The position numbers and the translations under genes were made by a program. Positions 1 through 5,168 of a stretch of DNA of 5,168 bases are shown one piece after another; positions within the stretch are counted from its first letter, which is position 1; every line of letters begins with the position of its first letter. This DNA comes from Flammeovirgaceae bacterium UBA4659 (GTDB lineage: Bacteria > Bacteroidota > Bacteroidia > Cytophagales > Cyclobacteriaceae): the NCBI GenBank assembly GCA_002405445.1, contig DHLV01000172.1, forward strand, positions 1-5,168, read 5' to 3'. A model generated the notes under the pieces. The model had not been told where the DNA came from. It saw only the letters and a list, made by a program, of their open reading frames with translations, and ran no database searches.

Positions 1-809
1 AACATCCAGCTTTTTAGCTCTTCCATTGTTGCGAGCAATGGAAGTAATGAGGGGTGTACCTGTTTGTAGGGTGTCCGTTTTTTTAAACGCGCGGCTATTT
101 CGGCAAAAAGCTGTTGATAGGGAATCGATCCGGCAGATGCAATAAAGCGCTCCCCGTTCAAATCATTTGATAGCAAATGAATAATAATTGATGTAACATC
201 TTGCACATCAACATAATTGGCGATACCCGGTGGAAAAAATCTTTGCTCGCGCCAAACATATTCAAATATTTTTGCGCTGCTGCGGTTCCAGTCAACAGGT
301 GCCAAGATGAGCGAAGGATTGACGATAGAAGCGACAAGGCCTTCTTCGATGCCCCGATGAATCTCCAATTCGGCAAAGTATTTAGATTTGGCGTAATCTG
401 AGTTCAGCGGCCCATCTGTCCACTGGGCATTCTCATCGATGATCTCATGCTGGTTCTTCCTTCCCAGGGCAGCCACTGAACTCACGTGAACCAACTTGGG
501 TATGCCCATCATCAAACACGCGTCCACTACGTTCTTTGTACCTTTTACGTTCACATTGAAAATCTCTTTGCTTCGTCTGGGGTTGAACGAAACAAATGCT
601 GCTGCATGAACGACTGCGCTTACGCCCGCCAAACTGCGGGCCAGCGCCACAGTGTCTTGCACATCAGCAAACTGCCAGCGCAGGTTTGGATGTTGCAGAT
701 CTGTTGCTGCTTCGTGTCGCCTTAATCCCACTACTGCATGCCCTTCTCTCAGAAGTCGCTGTACGACAAAAGACCCAAGCAAACCAGATGCGCCTGTCAC
801 TGCAATCAT
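1..809 (-). CDS. NAD-dependent epimerase/dehydratase, extended SDR family (3' end outside window)
   Basis: The frame is open from an ATG at 809 to the window edge, giving 269 codons and no stop. This looks like a nearly complete but truncated-by-window extended short-chain dehydrogenase/reductase. Visible features: an N-terminal Rossmann glycine motif GASGLLG (residues 6-12), the acidic residue in FADV (D49), HAAA (68-71), a serine pair in HVSSVAALG (S110/S111), the catalytic YAKSK (Y139, K143), the post-catalytic NPSLILAP stretch (164-171) and YVDVQDV (199-205). The family uses NAD(P) to epimerise, dehydrate or reduce sugar nucleotides; some relatives are dihydroflavonol-reductase-like or hydroxysteroid-dehydrogenase-like. 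Substrate cannot be read from sequence. The ATG overlaps the phosphatase stop in an ATGA (806-809), which fixes the start and implies translational coupling. The setting in a polysaccharide cluster favours nucleotide-sugar or surface-glycan modification (inference). Family assignment is firm, exact role is not. Confidence 0.9.
   Translation of the reverse strand, partial: MIAVTGASGLLGSFVVQRLLREGHAVVGLRRHEAATDLQHPNLRWQFADVQDTVALARSLAGVSAVVHAAAFVSFNPRRSKEIFNVNVKGTKNVVDACLMMGIPKLVHVSSVAALGRKNQHEIIDENAQWTDGPLNSDYAKSKYFAELEIHRGIEEGLVASIVNPSLILAPVDWNRSSAKIFEYVWREQRFFPPGIANYVDVQDVTSIIIHLLSNDLNGERFIASAGSIPYQQLFAEIAARLKKRTPYKQVHPSLLPLLATMEELKSWM
20..44. repeat. Perfect 9-base inverted repeat inside the epimerase gene
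   Basis: CTTCCATTG at 20-28 is matched exactly by its reverse complement CAATGGAAG at 36-44, with a 7-base spacer. It lies within the coding frame (codons for LPLLATMEE of the epimerase), so it may be a chance product of the codons. It could form a hairpin in the mRNA, but it is not followed on the minus strand by a T-run and is not a terminator. Confidence 0.5.
806..809 (-). promoter_or_regulatory. ATGA stop-start overlap coupling phosphatase and epimerase
   Basis: The phosphatase stop TGA (808-806) shares bases with the epimerase ATG (809-807). No Shine-Dalgarno-like run precedes the ATG (the sequence before it is CAACAACCAATT). Termination-reinitiation by the same ribosome is the likely way the epimerase is translated, so its dose should follow that of the phosphatase (inference from the overlap). 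Confidence 0.8.
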
Positions 810-1528
810 AATTGGTTGTTGAGTAATGGTAGGTGCAGTGCTTTTTGGAAGTATTTGTTTGTACGGTTTTCAAAAATAAAACGGGCTTGCAGCAGATTAT
901 GACAATCGGTACCCAAAAATTCCACCCATCCCTTATCGATTAATTGGTATGCCATTTTTTGCACAGGGCGCGAATAATATCCCATAATGGAAAGCACATT
1001 GATTTGAAAAACTACGCCCCGGTTTCTGAGGTCTTCGGCCTTTGCCAGCGTCATGTACTCATACCGCTCGGGATGTACCAACATCAGTTGGTAACCCTTT
1101 GACGTTGCCTGAAAGATAAAATTTTTGATTTGCAACGGTTCGCTCAGGAAATTTGTCTCAAACAGCAGGTACCTCTTTCCGAACGTCAATATTTCTTCTG
1201 ACCGGGCCACCTTGTGCATGAGTGCCTCATCGAGGTGGTACTCTGCTGCAGCCTGCATTTCAACCGATAAACCTTCGGTTGCAATTGCTTGTTGCAGTTC
1301 AGAAAGCTTCGACCTGATGCCGTCCGGATCATTTCGGTACAAATCGCTCATGATGTGCGGAGTGGTAATGAATTTTTCATACCCCATTGTGCGCAATATC
1401 TTGAGCATGGCAATCGACTCTTCCAAACTTTGAGAACCATCATCTATGCCTGCCAAAAGGTGCGAGTGTATGTCTACCCGCAGAGGGTTGGCAAAAGGTG
1501 TTTGTTGTCTACTGAAAAATGAAAACAC
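806..1528 (-). CDS. CpsB/YwqE-type PHP-family protein-tyrosine phosphatase
   Basis: Predicted metal-dependent phosphatase of the PHP (polymerase and histidinol phosphatase) fold that dephosphorylates the tyrosine tail of the adjacent BY-kinase in the cytoplasm. From the GTG at 1528 it is 240 residues, close to the 243 of pneumococcal CpsB. Metal-ligand motifs appear in the family order: DIHSH (19-23), GIDDG (27-31), TTPHI (55-59), AAEYHLD (94-100), LLFETN (121-126), VHPER (151-155) and GTDCH (206-210). The start is not certain. A longer frame opens at TTG 1552 and would overlap the kinase gene by 22 bases, adding eight residues (MEKSFSLI). I prefer GTG 1528 because it lies 2 bases after the kinase stop, the same layout as the junction upstream, and gives a typical MFSFFSR beginning. 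The last codons overlap the epimerase start. The alternative role, another PHP hydrolase such as histidinol phosphatase, is unlikely beside a Wzc-type kinase. Confidence 0.92.
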   Translation of the reverse strand: MFSFFSRQQTPFANPLRVDIHSHLLAGIDDGSQSLEESIAMLKILRTMGYEKFITTPHIMSDLYRNDPDGIRSKLSELQQAIATEGLSVEMQAAAEYHLDEALMHKVARSEEILTFGKRYLLFETNFLSEPLQIKNFIFQATSKGYQLMLVHPERYEYMTLAKAEDLRNRGVVFQINVLSIMGYYSRPVQKMAYQLIDKGWVEFLGTDCHNLLQARFIFENRTNKYFQKALHLPLLNNQL

Positions 1529-1530
1529 GA

Positions 1531-3846
1531 TTAGCGAAAAAGATTTTTCCAAAATGACTTTCTTTTTGGCGGTTCTTCATAGTACCCGTAGCCGTAGGTC
1601 TTTGTTGAACTTGGTTGTGCATTCAGCACGACCGAAAGTGATGTCAAATGGTGTAGTTTTTCGATACGTGTGATGTTAGTCAAGAAATCGCGTTTAGAAT
1701 AATTCGCGCGAACAACGTATATCGAAAGGTCTGAGCGCTTCATGGCCATAATGCCGTCTGTCACCAACCCTACCGGAGGCGTATCGATCACCACATAGTC
1801 GTACATCGACCTTAAATCCATCAACATTTGGGTGAACTCACCGTTGAGCAACAGTTCAGAAGGATTAGGCGGGTGTGGCCCGGCAGGTATAAAATCGAGA
1901 TTCTCCAAATTGGTGGGTTGTATACACTCTTGCAACTGATTTCGTTGGATCAAAATGGTGCTTACGCCTTTGGCAGGATCGGAAGCATGAATGGATGAAA
2001 CCGACTTTTGCTTCCGCATGTCTAAATCAACCAATACAACTTTCTTCCTGGACATGGCAAGCACAGCGCCCAGATTGGCTGCGAGAAATGATTTGCCCTC
2101 GCCCGATATGGTTGAACTGATGGTAATGACCCGTTTGTTGCCTACCGAGGTAAAAAAATCTAAGTTGGTGCGCAGCGTTCGAATGGACTCGCTTACGACT
2201 GATTTTGGATTTTCACTCACATGAAATGCAGCCTCTGTTACTCTTTTTGACATCGGGATCACACCAAGGATCGGTAGCCCTATTGCCCTTTCAATTTCTT
2301 TTACGCTGGTAATCTTGTTCGTTAGCAAATAAGAAATCCCCACAAAAAAGAAGTTGAGCATTAAACTTGCAGCGAACCCGATCGCCAGAATAAGGTATTT
2401 TTTTGGTGAAATGGGCTGCACAGGCATGGTGGCTGAAGACAAGATTTTGAAGTCTGGTGTATTGCCTGCCTGGGCAATCTCAAACTGCGCTTTACTTTGC
2501 ATCATGGAGAGATAGAATTCTTCATACAACTTGTAGAAACGTTGATTCTTTGAGAACTCGGTACTTTTGTCCGGCATCGTGGCAAACTCCTGCTCTAACT
2601 TTCGTTTTTGCTGTGCCATTTCAGCCAGCGACTTTAGCCAGTCGCGTTTGAGCTGTGTAAAAATTCCGAATACCTCTTCGCGTAAAGCAGACAGTTCTTT
2701 CTGCTTTTGCTTGTAGGCGAAGGTACTTTCATTGTAAGCGAGAGAAAGTTTTTCGCTTTCGTGCTGTATTCGTGTTAAGTCATCTAACTTTCGATTGAGT
2801 AATTCCGGTAAAAACCCTCTGGTATTGAAACTCTGATTAGATTTGTTAGCGGTAAGTTCCCCCATTAACTCATCTAGTTGCGTAACTTTTTTTGATAGAA
2901 TGAAACGTTGTGAGTCTACGTGGTTGATGGCGATGATTGTTCTTTTTAAATCCTGATCCAGATCGCTACTTTTGTTTTGCAATGTGAACGTCTCGAAGTA
3001 GTTCTCAAAACTCTGCATTTTCTTTTCAACTTGTGCCAATTCATCGTTGAGCCATTTGATTTTTTGCTTGTTGGCCAGATTCTTTTGTTCGCTGCTGTAT
3101 TGAATGTAAAGCGAATCAATTTTGTTAACAATGTCGTAAGCCTTTAGGGCGTTATTGTCTGTAAATGATACGCTGATGGTGTTCGCATTGAAGTTCAACG
3201 GCATCACCTCTGTGTTACTGGCCAGGTAGGATACTAAATTTGCCCTGCTGTTGATTACGAAATAATAGTCATTCGAGTCATCTTCGCGGTATAACCGCGT
3301 GATGTCAAACTTGAGAACTGCGTCAGCCATGCGCAGCGCTTGGCCAAACGTGCCCCTTACCGGATCACCGTCTTCCCCCAGCTTGATCTCAAATTCGCGA
3401 TCATTCAAAAACGCAAAAAAGATGGGCTGGTCAACGAGTTGAACCGGCACTGATTGATACGAAACTTTGAAGGGCGACTGTTTATATAATTCATTCTTCA
3501 AAACATTTCCGATGCTGTAGTAGCTGACCCATATATCGAGCGAGTCAATGACGCGGTTTAAGAAAATCTTTGATTTGATTTGTTCAATTTCACCGGAGAT
3601 CATGTTGCGGTTTTGGTCTTCCACAAGGGTTTTTATGCCCAATTCGGTGGCGTCCTCTTTCACATCCAGTTTCATCTCCGAATCAGACTGATAAACGTCT
3701 TTCGTGTACCGTATGGTGAGGTAAGCCAACAAGTTGCAGGCCGCAAAGATTAGTGCGATCCACCACCGGTGCTTGACAACTACCGATTTCAATTTGTCCC
3801 AGTCGATAGGGTCAATTGATTGGCTATCTGGTGTGGTTGCGTTCAC
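1531..3846 (-). CDS. wzc: Wzc-type polysaccharide co-polymerase fused to BY-family tyrosine autokinase
   Basis: Inner-membrane protein of 771 residues (E. coli Wzc is 720) that controls polymer chain length and drives capsule/EPS export by autophosphorylation. Layout: short cytoplasmic N-terminus; TM1 about 28-46; a large periplasmic Wzz-like region with a long charged, probably coiled-coil part (about 255-420); the proline motif PVQPISPKK (476-484) just before TM2 (about 484-508); then the cytoplasmic kinase. The kinase shows ESIRTLRTN (553-561, matching the family's EX2RX2R oligomerisation motif), Walker A SGEGKS (581-586), Walker A' VVLVDLDMR (603-611), PPNPSELL (659-666) and Walker B VVIDTPP (685-691). 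The tail has four tyrosines, Y751, Y753, Y755 and Y756, followed by a basic end. Kinase and membrane parts are one polypeptide, as in proteobacterial Wzc, not split as in Firmicutes. Start is a GTG two bases after the export gene's stop; no ATG lies nearby in frame. All nucleotide-binding residues look intact. Confidence 0.96.
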   Translation of the reverse strand: MNATTPDSQSIDPIDWDKLKSVVVKHRWWIALIFAACNLLAYLTIRYTKDVYQSDSEMKLDVKEDATELGIKTLVEDQNRNMISGEIEQIKSKIFLNRVIDSLDIWVSYYSIGNVLKNELYKQSPFKVSYQSVPVQLVDQPIFFAFLNDREFEIKLGEDGDPVRGTFGQALRMADAVLKFDITRLYREDDSNDYYFVINSRANLVSYLASNTEVMPLNFNANTISVSFTDNNALKAYDIVNKIDSLYIQYSSEQKNLANKQKIKWLNDELAQVEKKMQSFENYFETFTLQNKSSDLDQDLKRTIIAINHVDSQRFILSKKVTQLDELMGELTANKSNQSFNTRGFLPELLNRKLDDLTRIQHESEKLSLAYNESTFAYKQKQKELSALREEVFGIFTQLKRDWLKSLAEMAQQKRKLEQEFATMPDKSTEFSKNQRFYKLYEEFYLSMMQSKAQFEIAQAGNTPDFKILSSATMPVQPISPKKYLILAIGFAASLMLNFFFVGISYLLTNKITSVKEIERAIGLPILGVIPMSKRVTEAAFHVSENPKSVVSESIRTLRTNLDFFTSVGNKRVITISSTISGEGKSFLAANLGAVLAMSRKKVVLVDLDMRKQKSVSSIHASDPAKGVSTILIQRNQLQECIQPTNLENLDFIPAGPHPPNPSELLLNGEFTQMLMDLRSMYDYVVIDTPPVGLVTDGIMAMKRSDLSIYVVRANYSKRDFLTNITRIEKLHHLTSLSVVLNAQPSSTKTYGYGYYEEPPKRKSFWKNLFR

Positions 3847-3848
3847 GG

Positions 3849-4622
3849 CTACTTGAGTGTGCGAATTAATACAATTAAGGTCGTAAGGCTTACCACCAGA
3901 CTTACCACGATAAAGTTATCGCGCAACCCTTCCACCAAAGGTCTTCGGATGGGTTCTACGTAAATGATGTCGCCCGGCTCTACCAACATGTTGCTTTTAC
4001 GGTAGCCTTCGATCGTGCTAAAATCCAATTGATATACACGTTCATGTCGAATCAACTTGATGTTATCGGCCTTGGCATCGTTAGACAGACCTCTGGCAAG
4101 CGCAAGTACTTCCATTACTGTTACATTTTGATTGGTAAGCGGAATCACCAATCCGCCAGGGGCCCCTAAAACGGTTACACGTTTGTTCACAAAATTGATG
4201 ACGGTAAAAGGTTCTTTGAAATACTTTGAATATTCCTTCTGGGTAAGTTCTTCGGCTTGCCGCAACGTCAGGCCCTCAACTTTAATTTCACCAATCACGG
4301 GAAATTTGACGATCCCGTTTAATTCAACCAGGTAATTGAACTGCTGTACCTGCTGAGTGTTGACGTTGGCCAGATTCGAGTTGCTAAGCTCCGGGTTTGG
4401 GTCGATGATTCTTTCGCCTTTGTTGGAGAAGACATTGATCGTCAGCAAATCATTTTTTTGGATCAAATAATTTTTTTCTGCTGCCGCAGCCGCGCGTTCA
4501 AAAACCTCGGGTTGTGCCCGGTCAGTGGCCTTAAACATGATGTTCTTCTTGTACGAACCACATGCAGCAAGTAAAAAAAATGCAAAGAAACAGATTAGGC
4601 GCACCGGACAGGATTTTTGCAA
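3849..4622 (-). CDS. Wza/BexD-type outer-membrane polysaccharide export lipoprotein
   Basis: Predicted outer-membrane channel subunit for capsule/EPS export, working with the Wzc-type protein encoded next. The N-terminus is a lipoprotein signal peptide: a hydrophobic run ending in the lipobox LAAC (residues 18-21), with Cys21 as the lipidated residue followed by GSYKKN. The polysaccharide export domain spans about 50-145 (YLIQKNDLLTINVF near its start, then VELNGIVKFPVIGEIKVEGLTL), and one SLBB-like domain about 146-225 (RVTVLGAPGG ... MLVEPGDIIYVEP). A hydrophobic segment (about 236-254) ends the protein and probably corresponds to the C-terminal membrane helix of Wza. At 257 residues it is much shorter than E. 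coli Wza (379) and has only one obvious SLBB, which is usual for short Bacteroidota homologues. The start is uncertain: no ATG is available between the upstream stop and the signal peptide. TTG 4622 gives MQKSCPVRLICFF; GTG 4604 gives MRLICFF, also a good signal peptide. Confidence 0.94.
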   Translation of the reverse strand: MQKSCPVRLICFFAFFLLAACGSYKKNIMFKATDRAQPEVFERAAAAAEKNYLIQKNDLLTINVFSNKGERIIDPNPELSNSNLANVNTQQVQQFNYLVELNGIVKFPVIGEIKVEGLTLRQAEELTQKEYSKYFKEPFTVINFVNKRVTVLGAPGGLVIPLTNQNVTVMEVLALARGLSNDAKADNIKLIRHERVYQLDFSTIEGYRKSNMLVEPGDIIYVEPIRRPLVEGLRDNFIVVSLVVSLTTLIVLIRTLK

Positions 4623-4667
4623 ATAAACCCTAAAATACTGACTTTTCTGAGTCTGTGCGCGGGTTTG
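4623..4667 (-). other. Intergenic gap between glycosyltransferase and export lipoprotein genes
   Basis: This 45-base stretch is the only real gap in the window. It is in the same reading frame as both flanking genes and contains no ATG in that frame. It is AT-rich towards the export gene (TATTTTAGGGTTTATTTG), a composition often favoured before starts in Bacteroidota, where Shine-Dalgarno sequences are rare. I see no purine-rich ribosome binding site, no convincing terminator (only a 4-base GACT/AGTC arm pair) and no clear TAnnTTTG-type -7 element, so readthrough transcription is the simplest reading. Confidence 0.6.
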
Positions 4668-5168
4668 TTAATACCCTTCGATGGTCTGCAGGTACTTTTG
4701 TACCACTATATTCTCATCAAACTGGTTCTCCATTTTGATTCGACCGTTGTTGCCCATTTGGCGAAGCGTGGCTTCGTCAAAGTTCGCCATTTGTTCCATT
4801 TTAGAGGCTAAATCGTCTGCATCTTTGATTTTGCACAACAGCCCGTTACGGCCGTGCTCCACTACATGATGGCAACCCGGTACATCAGTGGTTACAATGG
4901 GCTTGGCCGAACTCGAAGCCTCAAGCAAGGTACGCGGGGTTCCTTCCCGGTATGAGGGAAGCACCACGCAATCGGCAGAATTTATGAAAGGGCGTACGTC
5001 TTTGCTGCTGCCCAGGTACTCAATCGTGCCGGTCTTCACCCAGCTATCGATGATATTCCCATCGATACTGCGTTGATGATTTGGATCTTTGGCGCCAAGA
5101 ACCTGGAAACGCGCAGACAAACCTTTTGCCTTCAATTTTTTTACAGCCTCTACAAACTCCAAAATACC
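4668..5168 (-). CDS. Glycosyltransferase family 4, C-terminal part (5' end outside window)
   Basis: The frame is open to the right window edge (GGT ATT TTG GAG...) and ends with TAA at 4670-4668, leaving 166 residues. This is the nucleotide-sugar-binding half of a GT-B fold, retaining GT4 glycosyltransferase. Visible: GILEFVEAVKKLK (1-13, normally following a (D)K-G block with the donor-binding Lys just upstream), FQVLGAKD (21-28), IEYLGSSKDVRPFINSADCVVLPSYREG (49-76), the EX7E motif with E75 and E83 in REGTPRTLLEA, IVTTDVPGCHHVVEHGRNGLL (91-111) and a helical C-terminus. TTG 5162 is an internal leucine codon, not a start. The family transfers a sugar from a UDP- or GDP-sugar, here probably onto an undecaprenyl-diphosphate-linked glycan at the cytoplasmic membrane face; resemblance is to the PglA/capsular GT4 group. 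The N-terminal acceptor domain is missing, so donor and acceptor cannot be inferred. It is followed by the export gene after 45 bases. Confidence 0.93.
   Translation of the reverse strand, partial: GILEFVEAVKKLKAKGLSARFQVLGAKDPNHQRSIDGNIIDSWVKTGTIEYLGSSKDVRPFINSADCVVLPSYREGTPRTLLEASSSAKPIVTTDVPGCHHVVEHGRNGLLCKIKDADDLASKMEQMANFDEATLRQMGNNGRIKMENQFDENIVVQKYLQTIEGY

Noticed and set aside
158..376. Minus-strand ORF of 72 codons inside the epimerase region
   Set aside because: It is in a different frame from the long open SDR frame, which carries all the Rossmann and YxxxK motifs; its own translation shows no domain.
486..811. Two plus-strand ORFs of 71-79 codons opposite the epimerase gene
   Set aside because: Cysteine- and histidine-rich shadow translations of the antisense strand, with no recognisable motif and no initiation signal.
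1125..1433. Plus-strand ORF of 102 codons opposite the phosphatase gene
   Set aside because: Antisense to a well-supported PHP phosphatase with conserved metal motifs; no domain or start signal of its own.
2946..3131. Minus-strand ORF of 61 codons inside the kinase gene
   Set aside because: Out-of-frame shadow of the coiled-coil region, basic low-complexity translation.
4623..4667. Possible terminator or internal promoter in the gap before the export gene
   Set aside because: Only a 4-base GACT/AGTC arm pair is present, and the TTTATTTG string lacks the spacing of the Bacteroidota -7 element TAnnTTTG; 45 bases of gap is compatible with simple readthrough.
5160..5162. TTG as a start codon for the glycosyltransferase
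   Set aside because: The frame continues upstream to the window edge as GGT-ATT, giving GILEFVEA, a known internal GT4 block; the gene simply runs out of the window.
1..5168. Mobile element, CRISPR array, RNA gene or defence system
   Set aside because: The window is filled by five collinear polysaccharide genes; no terminal repeats, transposase motifs, repeat-spacer pattern or tRNA/rRNA-like sequence was seen.

Overview
The window is a compact, entirely minus-strand piece of an exopolysaccharide or capsule (Wzx/Wzy-type) gene cluster. It probably comes from a Bacteroidota bacterium, with Cytophagales-like my best guess. Three things suggest this: a short Wza-type lipoprotein followed by a fused Wzc-type tyrosine kinase and a PHP-type (CpsB/YwqE-like) phosphatase, a combination familiar in that phylum; no recognisable Shine-Dalgarno sequence before any start; and a moderate, by-eye mid-40s GC content. 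The taxonomic call is inference.

Read in the direction of transcription (right to left): 5168-4668 is the C-terminal part of a GT4 family glycosyltransferase whose 5' end lies outside the window. A 45-base gap follows. 4622-3849 encodes an outer-membrane polysaccharide export lipoprotein (Wza/BexD type). 3846-1531 encodes a polysaccharide co-polymerase fused to a BY-kinase (Wzc type). 1528-806 encodes the PHP-family tyrosine phosphatase. 809-1 is an NAD(P)-dependent epimerase/dehydratase of the extended SDR class, open to the window edge and so lacking its 3' end.

The genes are almost touching. The export and kinase genes are separated by 2 bases, kinase and phosphatase by 2 bases (with the preferred start), and phosphatase and epimerase overlap in an ATGA. 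This indicates one transcript with translational coupling. The promoter must lie to the right of the window and the terminator to the left. The expected division of labour is as follows: the glycosyltransferase helps build the lipid-linked repeat unit; the Wzc-type protein controls chain length and, by cycles of autophosphorylation on its C-terminal tyrosines, assembly of the export channel; the phosphatase removes those phosphates; the Wza-type lipoprotein carries the polymer through the outer membrane; and the epimerase probably makes or modifies a nucleotide sugar.

I saw no RNA gene, mobile element, CRISPR array or gene on the plus strand. I found no evidence for a new system. The points most worth a second look are the run of non-ATG starts, the coupling of an SDR enzyme to the phosphatase, and the reduced Wza protein and tyrosine tail.
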